Origin: Winogradskyella sp.
GTDB lineage: Bacteria > Bacteroidota > Bacteroidia > Flavobacteriales > Flavobacteriaceae
DNA length: 16,931 nt
Direction of reading: 5' to 3'
Assembly: GCA_030149115.1 (NCBI GenBank)
Contig: JASBSE010000445.1
Location: forward strand, 1 to 16,931
Each line of letters begins with the position of its first letter. Position 1 is the first letter of the stretch. Of this stretch, positions 1-7,418 are shown piece after piece. Made by a program: the position numbers and the translations under genes. The notes beneath the pieces were generated by a model. The model was not told the origin of the DNA, did no database searches, and saw nothing but the letters and a program-made list of their open reading frames with translations.

Positions 1-498
1 CCAGTTAATACCATTAGCACTAGCTTCATTTGCTGCAATTTGTGCTGTTTTTTCAATCATCTCCATATCCCAAGATGCTGATAAACCCAATGGTATTGGA
101 AATGTGGTTTTAAAACCGTGAATAACATCCATTCCGAAAATTAGAGGAATACCTAATCGGCTTTTCTCTACCGCAATTTTCTGAACTTCATATATGTTTT
201 TTGGGTCTTTAATATTGAAAAGCCCACCTATTTTTCCATCTTCAATCTTTTTTACTACATCTGTACTTTTTGAAGAACCAGTTGTAATTGGACCTGTTGC
301 AGGAAGATTTAACTGACCTATTTTTTCATCTAAAGTCATTAAACCAATGATTGAATCTACCTTTTCTTGATAAGGGTTTTCTCCTTTTGAACCTAAAGCA
401 GATTTACTTTCTGTATTGGTATTACACGAAAAAGCGGTAATTATACCAAATGCAACTGCTATCGATTTTATCTTTTTAGTTAGTCTAAGTTTTGTCAT
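1..498 (-). CDS. bglX: GH3 beta-glucosidase lipoprotein, BglX-like (N-terminal part, cut by window edge)
   Basis: The frame is open from an ATG at 496-498 to the left edge, giving 166 residues that end in a GINW motif. A lysine-rich start and hydrophobic stretch lead to a lipobox (TAFSC, Cys25), so this is a lipoprotein. The GH3 N-terminal barrel is visible: MTLDEKIGQL (about 54-63), GGLFN (91-95), SRLGIPLIFGMDVIHG (113-128) and FPIPLGLSASWD (133-144), the pattern of BglX-type enzymes. GH3 enzymes of this group release glucose from non-reducing ends of beta-glucooligosaccharides. Residues after Cys25 (NTNTESK) lack a close run of lysine and acidic residues, so I infer a periplasmic rather than surface location. 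The catalytic aspartate lies beyond the edge and cannot be checked. Only one base separates the start from the upstream esterase stop, so the two are co-transcribed. Beta-1,2 specificity is inferred from the neighbours. Confidence 0.9.
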   Translation of the reverse strand, partial: MTKLRLTKKIKSIAVAFGIITAFSCNTNTESKSALGSKGENPYQEKVDSIIGLMTLDEKIGQLNLPATGPITTGSSKSTDVVKKIEDGKIGGLFNIKDPKNIYEVQKIAVEKSRLGIPLIFGMDVIHGFKTTFPIPLGLSASWDMEMIEKTAQIAANEASANGINW

Positions 499-499
499 T

Positions 500-1288
500 T
501 TATTTTTTTGATTTAGAGAAGAGCCATTTTAACAATTCTGGTTCTGCAAACGTAGAATCCCAACTGTTGTGATTATCGTCTGCGTATAAAGTAAAATTTG
601 GTTTGCCACCATATTTTAAAATGGCACTAACCATATCTAATGAAAGTTGAGGATCTACCACATCATCTTTAGCTCCGTGAAATACCCAAACATCTATTTT
701 ATCTGCATATTCTTTAGCAGACTCTGGATCGCCTCCACCACAAATGGCAAAGGCTGCCGCAAACATTTCTGGTCGTCTGTAAAGGATTTCAAAAGTTCCC
801 ATTCCACCCATAGACAAACCTCCTACATATATTTTTTCTTTTTTTACATAAGGTTTTTCAGCAAACTCATCCATTAAATCCAATACTAATTTCATTGAAG
901 TAGTTGGACCTGTTTCGTATTTAAAATTTAGGCCTATAGGATTTGTTGATCTATCTACATCTACTTTAGACCAATAATCACTTTTAGGACACTGCGGAAA
1001 AATTACAATTGCGGGAAATGCTCCTCGGTTGGTTTGGTCTGCAAACAATTTACTACCATGAACAAGTTGTTTTTTGTTATCCTCTCCTCGTTCTCCTGCT
1101 CCATGAAGAAATAGTATAACAGGATATTCTTCGTCTTCAGAAAAATTTTCAGGATACATTATACGATATTGCAATGTATCATTTTCCTTAATATGAATTT
1201 TTTCTTTGTATAAATCCTCTTGAGCATTAGCAAAAGTCATAAAGACTAACAAGCAAAGAGTCAAAGTGTTTTTAAATATTTTTTTCAT
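500..1288 (-). CDS. Secreted alpha/beta-hydrolase esterase (PHB-depolymerase/carboxylesterase type)
   Basis: This 262-residue protein has a Sec signal peptide ending near ANA-QED (about residue 22) with no lipobox, so it is probably a soluble periplasmic enzyme. The fold is recognisable from the oxyanion-loop motif LHGAGERG (61-68), the nucleophile elbow GLSMGG with Ser159, the acid in the GAKDDVVD segment (Asp208 or Asp209, possibly Asp212) and His240 in DDNHNSWD. Relatives are annotated as phospholipase/carboxylesterases or PHB-depolymerase-like esterases, and many sit in PULs, where they remove acyl groups from glycans. It lies between a GH144-type gene (9 bases upstream) and the GH3 gene (1 base downstream), so it is part of the same operon. 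A role in removing ester substituents, such as the acyl groups found on some periplasmic glucans, is inference; the substrate cannot be read from the sequence. Confidence 0.85.
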   Translation of the reverse strand: MKKIFKNTLTLCLLVFMTFANAQEDLYKEKIHIKENDTLQYRIMYPENFSEDEEYPVILFLHGAGERGEDNKKQLVHGSKLFADQTNRGAFPAIVIFPQCPKSDYWSKVDVDRSTNPIGLNFKYETGPTTSMKLVLDLMDEFAEKPYVKKEKIYVGGLSMGGMGTFEILYRRPEMFAAAFAICGGGDPESAKEYADKIDVWVFHGAKDDVVDPQLSLDMVSAILKYGGKPNFTLYADDNHNSWDSTFAEPELLKWLFSKSKK

Positions 1289-1297
1289 CTTAATATT

Positions 1298-2641
1298 TTA
1301 ATAAGTAAATCCTAAGGCATCCAAACCATTTTGAACATCTTCATTTTGCATGAATAGATTCCACAATAAACCTGAACGGTAATTCTCTATCATAATAATT
1401 TGTGGACCTTGATCTATTGCTAAATAGCGTTCAGTAACCCAACTGTATTGCGGACTAAATGCATCATAAAAGCCTGCAGGACCCATTAAATCATTTTCAT
1501 AGAAAAAGTGCATTGCTGCTAAAGATTGTGTAGGTGTGTATGGAATAGAACTAACTGCCGCTGTTGGTGAAATTACACCTGTATCATTCTCTGGATCGTG
1601 AGCAGAATAACCAACAGACCCATCTGTGTTTCTCGTATAACTTGCTGTTAATCCCCAACAATCTTGCCCATAACTCACATAATTATTAGGATTATCTATA
1701 CAGTACTGATAATTTATTCTAGAATGATTAACATTCAAATCCCAATAATTGGCATATTGATCTGAAAGATTTGTTGGATCTAATCCTAAATAGGAATAGT
1801 GTGCCCAAAACAACGGTCCTGTTCCTGTACCTGCGTGATCTAAAATTATAGGAAGGTTATACTGCGTGGCAGAAGACACAATATTGCCGTTGCTTGCCCA
1901 TCCTTGATAATAAGCCGCTGATTGCATTGTGTGGTCTGGTGAAGCCGCACCCAGAATAAAAGCCATCAAAGTTTCGTTATAACCTTTTAGCTCTAGATTA
2001 ATTGCAAAACCATTGTTAGGACTCCAATGCCACAATAATTTATTTTCATTATTAGTATACCAATCCCATTCTACACCCTTCCAGAGGGCATCTGCTTGAG
2101 TTGCCAAGGCATCTTCTTCTGTTGTACCTCCTTCAAAATATTCTTTTACACAAATTAAGCCTTGTACCAAAAATGCTGTTTCTACAATATCACCACCATC
2201 ATCTTGTGCACTAAATGGAATTACATTACCTGTACCTCCATCTAACCAATGTGGCCAAGCCCCATGAAAACGATCTGCACTTTCAAAGAAATTTAATATT
2301 TGTGTTAATCTTGCGACACCTTCGGATTGAGAAATATAACCTCTTTCAATACCAACTAAAATGGCCATAAGCCCAAATCCGCTTCCACCAACAGTTACTA
2401 CATTTTGACTGTTTGATGGATCGTTAGGATGATATCTTTCTCTTGCAGCACCTGAACTACTTTCGGCATAGTCCCAAAAGTATTTAAAAGTTTCTTGTTG
2501 CGTTAAATCCATTATTTCATCATCTGTCAATTGTACAACAGGATCATTATCATTTGGATCATAAGGTTCTTGATAACCTGGACCTCTATCTTTTCCACAA
2601 CTTATAATGAATAATATCAATATGAAACTAAGTTTCTTCAT
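1298..2641 (-). CDS. GH144-type (PF10091 glycoamylase-like) lipoprotein, second copy; predicted beta-1,2-glucanase
   Basis: I place the start at the ATG at 2639-2641 (447 residues). The frame also opens at 2668, but that would overlap the upstream gene and add nine residues before a typical signal MKKLSFILILFIISC. Cys15 is the lipobox cysteine, followed by GKD, which fits the Bacteroidetes lipoprotein export pattern (Cys-X-Lys-acidic), so surface display is likely. The family core carries VGGSGFGLMAILVG, DRFHGAWPHW, DDGGDIVETAFLVQGL, VEWDWY, LWHWSP, GYNETL, GPLFWAHYSYLGL, SPTAAVSSIPYTP and YLAIDQGP. Family members characterised as GH144 cleave beta-1,2-glucan, either endo or releasing sophorose from an end. 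The length matches full-length members and nothing appears missing. It follows its paralogue by 10 bases. Exact linkage and endo/exo mode are not visible; the older glucoamylase label is probably misleading. Confidence 0.88.
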   Translation of the reverse strand: MKKLSFILILFIISCGKDRGPGYQEPYDPNDNDPVVQLTDDEIMDLTQQETFKYFWDYAESSSGAARERYHPNDPSNSQNVVTVGGSGFGLMAILVGIERGYISQSEGVARLTQILNFFESADRFHGAWPHWLDGGTGNVIPFSAQDDGGDIVETAFLVQGLICVKEYFEGGTTEEDALATQADALWKGVEWDWYTNNENKLLWHWSPNNGFAINLELKGYNETLMAFILGAASPDHTMQSAAYYQGWASNGNIVSSATQYNLPIILDHAGTGTGPLFWAHYSYLGLDPTNLSDQYANYWDLNVNHSRINYQYCIDNPNNYVSYGQDCWGLTASYTRNTDGSVGYSAHDPENDTGVISPTAAVSSIPYTPTQSLAAMHFFYENDLMGPAGFYDAFSPQYSWVTERYLAIDQGPQIIMIENYRSGLLWNLFMQNEDVQNGLDALGFTY

Positions 2642-2651
2642 TTCCGTGTTT

Positions 2652-4025
2652 TTAATATTTGAAGCCAAGCTTATCTAAACCAGCTTGAACATCTTTGTTT
2701 TGCATAAATAATTTCCAGAATAAACCTGTTCTATAATTTTCTATCATAACAGGTATTGGACCTTGGTCTATAGCCAAGTATCTCGGTAAATACCAGTTGT
2801 ATTCTAGACTAAAAGCGTCATAGGGTCCATATTTACCAACCAAACTATCGTGATTTTTATAAATATTTCCCAAGACATGCATACTCGCTTTTGGTGTATA
2901 TGGAAAAGAGGATAACGCTGCTGTAGGAGAAACAACACCAAGATCATCCCCAGGTCTATGACCTGCATAACCTTTGATAGAATAACTTGAAGTAAAACCC
3001 CAAAGACTGTCACCATATCCTTTATAATTTTTAGGATTATCGATTGCATATTTATGGTGAATCTTAGCGTGATTTTGAGTTAGTTTCCAATAATCCGCAT
3101 ATTGATCAGACAACCCTTTGGGATTAAGACCTAAGTATGAATAATGTGCCCAAAATAAAGGACCTATTGGAGCATCGCTATGTTCAAAATAGTCTAGTAC
3201 CAACTCTTCATCATAATATGATTTGTCTGAAACTATTTCTCCATTTCTTGCCCAGCCCATTTCATAAACTTCTTTAGAAATTGAATGTGTTGGTGAAGCT
3301 GCTGCAAGCACATACATAATTAAACATTCATTGTAACCACCAACTGGAAAGTTCATTTCCCAGGCATATTCTGGTGACCAATGCCAATACAATACACTTT
3401 CGCCTCCTTTAGTATACCAATCCCATTCTACCTCTCTCCACAATTGATCTATTTTGGCAACTAATTCTTTTTCTTGTTCGTTTCCTTCTTTAAAATACTC
3501 TGCAACAGTCAATAAACCCTGAACTAAAAATGCTGTTTCCACCAAATCTCCTCCATTGTCTTTCTTTCCAAATGGATATACTTTGCCTGTTTCACCATCT
3601 ATCCAATGCGACCAAGCTCCATGAAAGCGATCAGCTTTTTCAAGAAAATTTACAATTCTAGTATATCTGTCAAAGGCTTCTTTTCTTGTAATCCAACCAC
3701 GCTCTACACCAACTAAAATTGCCATAAGACCAAATCCACTTCCACCTGTAGTAACTGTATTTTTTGGAGATGTTGGATATTTATCATCCATATGCAAACG
3801 CTCTCTAGCCAATCCAGAATTTGGTTCTGCTCCATCCCAAAAATAATTGAAGGTTTGGTATTGAATCGTGTCTAATAATGCTTCATCTTTTAGGTCAGCA
3901 TATGTTTGCTTGGCTACTACATCATCTTTCGAACCATGCTGATCTTTTTTTTCACCATTTGAATTACAGCTTACTGAAAAACAACAAACTGTAATTACAC
4001 AAAGTATTTTAAGGAAATATTTCAT
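2652..4025 (-). CDS. GH144-type (PF10091 glycoamylase-like) lipoprotein, first copy; predicted beta-1,2-glucan hydrolase
   Basis: This is a 457-residue lipoprotein with lipobox FSVSC (Cys20), followed by a polar linker to about residue 42. Conserved blocks in order are YFWDGAEPNSGLARERL (61-77), VTTGGSGFGLMAILVG (91-106), DRFHGAWSHW (132-141), DNGGDLVETAFLVQGL (156-171), VEWDWY (199-204), YWHWSPE (213-219), GYNECL (230-235), GPLFWAHYSYLGL and, near the C-terminus, YLAIDQGPIPVMIENYRTGL. The next gene is its close paralogue, collinear throughout and matching at roughly half of residues by eye. The residues after Cys20 (NSNGEKKD) place charges further from the cysteine than in the second copy, so this copy may be periplasmic. 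One surface endo-enzyme and one periplasmic enzyme making sophorose-type products is an attractive but inferred split. A hairpin lies 18 bases upstream of its ATG. Confidence 0.88.
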   Translation of the reverse strand: MKYFLKILCVITVCCFSVSCNSNGEKKDQHGSKDDVVAKQTYADLKDEALLDTIQYQTFNYFWDGAEPNSGLARERLHMDDKYPTSPKNTVTTGGSGFGLMAILVGVERGWITRKEAFDRYTRIVNFLEKADRFHGAWSHWIDGETGKVYPFGKKDNGGDLVETAFLVQGLLTVAEYFKEGNEQEKELVAKIDQLWREVEWDWYTKGGESVLYWHWSPEYAWEMNFPVGGYNECLIMYVLAAASPTHSISKEVYEMGWARNGEIVSDKSYYDEELVLDYFEHSDAPIGPLFWAHYSYLGLNPKGLSDQYADYWKLTQNHAKIHHKYAIDNPKNYKGYGDSLWGFTSSYSIKGYAGHRPGDDLGVVSPTAALSSFPYTPKASMHVLGNIYKNHDSLVGKYGPYDAFSLEYNWYLPRYLAIDQGPIPVMIENYRTGLFWKLFMQNKDVQAGLDKLGFKY

Positions 4026-4043
4026 TTAAATTTAGAGTAAGAA

Positions 4044-4078
4044 TTTAGCGGCATTTTAAAGTATAAAATGCCGCTAAA
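4044..4078 (-). terminator. Perfect 15-bp intercistronic hairpin (possible attenuator or RNA-processing element)
   Basis: Bases 4044-4058 pair without mismatch with 4064-4078 around a 5-base loop; the GC-rich centre is AGCGGCA/TGCCGCT flanked by A-T pairs. It lies in the only sizeable gap inside the PUL operon, about 60 bases after the lectin-like gene stop and 18 bases before the first GH144-type ATG. The bases after the stem on the minus strand (TTCTTACTC) form only a weak U-rich tail, so partial termination or mRNA processing and stabilisation of the susCD transcript is more likely than a full stop. Confidence 0.7.
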
Positions 4079-4137
4079 ATTAAAATAAGGATAGTTAAAA
4101 AATTTAGACTTAAACCAATTAATTAAAATATGAAATT

Positions 4138-5859
4138 TTAAAGCATATCCTGTATTTCAGCTTCAGTTAAAGCAACATTGTATAATCTTAATTCATCAAA
4201 TGCGCTTAAGTCAGATAAGTGATTCCAATAACTAAATGTTGGTCCACCAGCACCAATTACTATTTCACTACAACCTGTCCAATCTACACTTGTTGTAAAT
4301 GTAGAAGACAATTGTTCTACACCATTGAAATAAATTTTACTTTCAGTAGCCGAAACTGTAAGGGCAATATGAACCCATTCTCCAGCAGTAACATCAATAA
4401 CTCCACCATCGTTCCAGCTTTCACCTCCACCAATACCTACATTGGCTTTTATTCTTTGCTCCGTAGCACTTCCTTCTCTAAACAATCTAAAGCCTTGGAA
4501 TCTATCATCAGCATCATCACCCACAGTTAAAATACCCGATCTATCTGGTGTAGACTCAACTTTATACCAAAATGTTGCACTAAATTCGTCATCACCAAAT
4601 AATCCATCAATTGGATATGTTAAATAAGAATCTGTAGCTCCCATATAAGCATCAGAACCTAAATAACTTTGTCCTGCATAACTAGGTGCACCTACTTCTG
4701 TTGCCATTGTTAGACTTATCAACTCAGTGTAAGAACCATCAAATGGCATATAGAAAGTTTCTCCATTGTACATTGGTTCGTAAGGATTAGTAACATTTAT
4801 AATATTTAATACTTCTGCCTGAGAAAGTGTTGTATTAAATAAGCGCAACTCATCCATAGCGCTATCATCAGACAAATGGTTCCAATAGCTAAAAGTTTCT
4901 CCACCTGCTCCAATGGTAATTTCGTTACAACCTGTCCAATCAATTGGAGCTGACGGTGAACTTGTATTAACAGGTACACCATCTAAGTAAATTACAGTTT
5001 CTGTAGGTGAAATTGTAAAAGCTACATGAACCCACTCACCAGCTGTAACATCGATTAATCCTCCATCATTCCAACTCTCACCACTACCTGTTCCAACATT
5101 AAGTTTTATTCTTTGAGAATCAGCAGATCCTTCTCTAAACAGTCTAAATCCTTGCAGTCTATCATCAGCATTATCACCTACTGTTAAAATACCAGATCTA
5201 TCTGGCGATCCGTTCACTTTATACCAGAAAGCACCACTCATATTTGAACCAAACATTAAGTCATTGATTGGAAAAGTTAAATAAGAATCTTCGGTTGCTC
5301 TAAATGCATTTGATCCATCAAAAGCTTCACCTGCAAATTCTGGTGTACCAACTTCACCTGGATCAGATAAAGAAATTAACTCTGTAAAAATTCCATTGAA
5401 CGGCATGTAAAATACTTCACCTGGGAAAACAGCCTCGTAAGGCGGTGCTTTTTCAAAAGTAACCGAACTAGTTGTAGAGTTACCAGCTATATCTGTACCA
5501 GTTACAGAAACTGTATGCAATCCTGTAGTTACATTATCATAGGTAAGTTCTCTCTCTACAATTCTGTAATCCAAAAAGGTATCATTACTACCGTTAAAAG
5601 AAGCTATTTGAACACCATCAAAACTCACAGTGATTGAAGCCACTTCTATATCGTCCTCAACTCTAAATGAAATGTCAATTGGCACAACGAGTTCTATCGT
5701 ATTAATTTCATCACCTTCAGAAGGATAAAGAATATCTACTAACGGAGCACCAGCATCTGGTCCTGGATCTACCTCTGTTATAGGATCAATACCCTCATAA
5801 CAAGATGTTGCTATTATTAAAACAGCGAGCAGTGTTATATATTTTTTTATTGTTTTCAT
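4138..5859 (-). CDS. SusE-position surface lipoprotein: Ig-like domain plus two duplicated LamG/ConA-like lectin domains
   Basis: The 573-residue protein starts with a signal and lipobox ending IATSC (Cys20), followed by an acidic, Pro-rich linker. Residues about 40-137 form an Ig-like/bacterial beta-sandwich domain (VDILYPSEGDEI near the start, GLHTVSVTGTDIAGNST near the end). Two LamG-type jelly-roll domains follow, about 148-355 and 367-573. They are clear tandem duplicates at an offset of 219 residues, sharing DRSGILTVGD, QGFRLFREGSA, GESWNDGG, DVTAGEWVH, FSYWNHLSD and DELRL. This fold is used for glycan binding and also in some glycosidases; I see no recognisable glycosidase motif. The position directly after susD (11 bases) is where SusE/SGBP binding proteins sit, so I infer a surface glycan-binding protein that captures the polymer for the SusCD complex. 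Confidence 0.85.
   Translation of the reverse strand: MKTIKKYITLLAVLIIATSCYEGIDPITEVDPGPDAGAPLVDILYPSEGDEINTIELVVPIDISFRVEDDIEVASITVSFDGVQIASFNGSNDTFLDYRIVERELTYDNVTTGLHTVSVTGTDIAGNSTTSSVTFEKAPPYEAVFPGEVFYMPFNGIFTELISLSDPGEVGTPEFAGEAFDGSNAFRATEDSYLTFPINDLMFGSNMSGAFWYKVNGSPDRSGILTVGDNADDRLQGFRLFREGSADSQRIKLNVGTGSGESWNDGGLIDVTAGEWVHVAFTISPTETVIYLDGVPVNTSSPSAPIDWTGCNEITIGAGGETFSYWNHLSDDSAMDELRLFNTTLSQAEVLNIINVTNPYEPMYNGETFYMPFDGSYTELISLTMATEVGAPSYAGQSYLGSDAYMGATDSYLTYPIDGLFGDDEFSATFWYKVESTPDRSGILTVGDDADDRFQGFRLFREGSATEQRIKANVGIGGGESWNDGGVIDVTAGEWVHIALTVSATESKIYFNGVEQLSSTFTTSVDWTGCSEIVIGAGGPTFSYWNHLSDLSAFDELRLYNVALTEAEIQDML
4141..4761 (-). repeat. Second copy of the intragenic LamG-domain duplication
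   Basis: This encodes residues 367-573 of the lectin-like lipoprotein and is collinear with the copy at 4795-5418, shifted by 657 bases. Long stretches also match at the DNA level, for example around 4519-4547 and 5176-5204, which suggests a fairly recent duplication or purifying selection on both binding domains. Confidence 0.85.
4795..5418 (-). repeat. First copy of the intragenic LamG-domain duplication
   Basis: This encodes residues 148-355. It differs from the second copy mainly in loop regions (SADSQR versus SATEQR; PVNTSSPSAPIDW versus EQLSSTFTTSVDW) and in the first 40 residues, so the two domains may differ slightly in ligand contacts. Confidence 0.85.
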
Positions 5860-5870
5860 ATTAATTTTTT

Positions 5871-7415
5871 TTAATTGTCTTCTAGAGGTAAAAGATCTAA
5901 TTGATCTTGTGGATATCTTAAATATTCTTTATCAGCTGAGAACGTACGACCGTCATAACTTAACTCATCATATTTATTCAATCTTATCATATCGTAATAA
6001 CGGATTCCCCATTCCATTCCCAATTCGGCAAACTTTTCATCCATTACCATGTCTGTTGTTACACCAGATAATGGAGGCATATCAACTCTAGCTCTTACAA
6101 GGTTAACTGCTTGATCAGCTGTCATTCCGCTGCCACTTGCTCCATGTGTTAAAGCCTCAGCATACATTAACAATATCTCAGCATATCTTATTATAATGAA
6201 GTTTTTACCAGAACCATAATTATTTCTCCCAGGCGTGAGATCTGTTGATGGCCAGTAGTGTTTTCCACTGGCAAACATAAATCTTGTTGTATTATTGAAT
6301 GTATCACCGTCTGGAGTAGTTGTAGATATGTAACTCGGTAAAGTCGCATAATCAGGATCTAACATTAATTCATTTATTCCATTTGGAGTGAAGCATACAC
6401 TTGTTACTAAACGTGTTTCATCTCCTCTATCTATCATAAACTTGATATACTTTAGACTAGGCTCATAAAAACCCCAACCACCTGAAGCTCCATCAACAGC
6501 TGGAGTCCAACTTGGAGGACCAAAAGGAGCAAATAAATGATTATTTACATCACCAGAGTCTGAGTTGTAATCTGAAAATTGAAATTCGAATAAGTTCTCG
6601 TTGCTCAATTGACCGTCTTTTTTGAATAACTCATAAAAATCATCATATAACATAAACTTATTAGAATTAATTATTTCACCACAAACATCCGCCACAGCTT
6701 GATAATTCTCTAATTCTAATTGTGCCATTGCTTTAACCGCTAAGGCTGTATATTTTGTTACACCTCCAGTAATATCTGTTCTCTCATTTGGTCTTGAATC
6801 TGGTAGAAACGGAATTGACTCATCCATAAGATCAGACACATATTGCATAACTTCCGCTTTTGTATCTATACCATTATCTATATCTTCTGATACACTTGAA
6901 GTAGTGATAATAAAGATATCTTCCCACATACGAGACATTTGTAAGTGTTGGTAGCCACTTAAGACATTAGCTTCTGCTATGTATTGATCAGCTAAAGCCA
7001 CATCACTTCCTGTAGCAAACTCTTTATAGCGTTCAATAGTTTCTTTAGCATTAACTACATCTACAATATCTCCATAAAAATTACTCCAAACCTGATTGAA
7101 CATCCAGTAATTATTATCGTAACTATAAAGGTCTGCTTCTGTAAGTCCGTTTTGAGCATCTCCAACACCACCTGCATTGACATCATCTCCTCTCACCCCT
7201 ACTAATATAGGGTCTTCCCAACCTCGTTTATAAACTTCCGCATATGCACCTATTAATGGTAACACCATATCATCGGTTATTGTAAAGTCTAAATCGTCAG
7301 CTGATAATTGTCCGTCATTTTCCTCTAACTTATCTGTGCAACCATAAAATACGGCACAGACGGTTAACAATAATGTCAACCACTTTAATTGTTTTAAATT
7401 TTTCATATCACGCAT
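5871..7415 (-). CDS. susD: SusD/RagB-family glycan-binding outer-membrane lipoprotein
   Basis: SusD proteins sit on the cell surface as the lid of the SusC channel and bind the glycan. This one has 514 residues from the ATG at 7413-7415. A second in-frame ATG at 7404-7406 (residue 4, MKNLKQLKW) gives a more typical signal and may be the real start. The lipobox ends FYGC (Cys26), followed by TDKLEE, an acidic pattern suiting surface export. The N-terminal TPR-like half (about 45-240) includes ADQYIAEANVLSGYQHLQMSRMW; the C-terminal RagB/SusD half includes FIIIRYAEILLMYAEAL and GMEWGIRYYDMIRLNKY, both family hallmarks. The gap to the SusC stop is only 3 bases. The C-terminal tail (YPQDQLDLLPLEDN) is a variant of the usual YPIP-containing ending. 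Ligand specificity cannot be read from the sequence. Confidence 0.95.
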   Translation of the reverse strand: MRDMKNLKQLKWLTLLLTVCAVFYGCTDKLEENDGQLSADDLDFTITDDMVLPLIGAYAEVYKRGWEDPILVGVRGDDVNAGGVGDAQNGLTEADLYSYDNNYWMFNQVWSNFYGDIVDVVNAKETIERYKEFATGSDVALADQYIAEANVLSGYQHLQMSRMWEDIFIITTSSVSEDIDNGIDTKAEVMQYVSDLMDESIPFLPDSRPNERTDITGGVTKYTALAVKAMAQLELENYQAVADVCGEIINSNKFMLYDDFYELFKKDGQLSNENLFEFQFSDYNSDSGDVNNHLFAPFGPPSWTPAVDGASGGWGFYEPSLKYIKFMIDRGDETRLVTSVCFTPNGINELMLDPDYATLPSYISTTTPDGDTFNNTTRFMFASGKHYWPSTDLTPGRNNYGSGKNFIIIRYAEILLMYAEALTHGASGSGMTADQAVNLVRARVDMPPLSGVTTDMVMDEKFAELGMEWGIRYYDMIRLNKYDELSYDGRTFSADKEYLRYPQDQLDLLPLEDN

Positions 7416-7418
7416 TTT

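Noticed and set aside
1298..4025. Starch-degrading glucoamylase function for the two PF10091 proteins
   Set aside because: The glycoamylase name is historical. No GH15, GH13 or GH97 motif is present, and the partners (GH3 beta-glucosidase, not an alpha-glucosidase) argue for a beta-glucan.
4138..5859. LamG-domain protein as a GH16 laminarinase
   Set aside because: The fold class is similar, but no GH16-type catalytic ExDxxE motif is seen in either domain, so binding is the better call.
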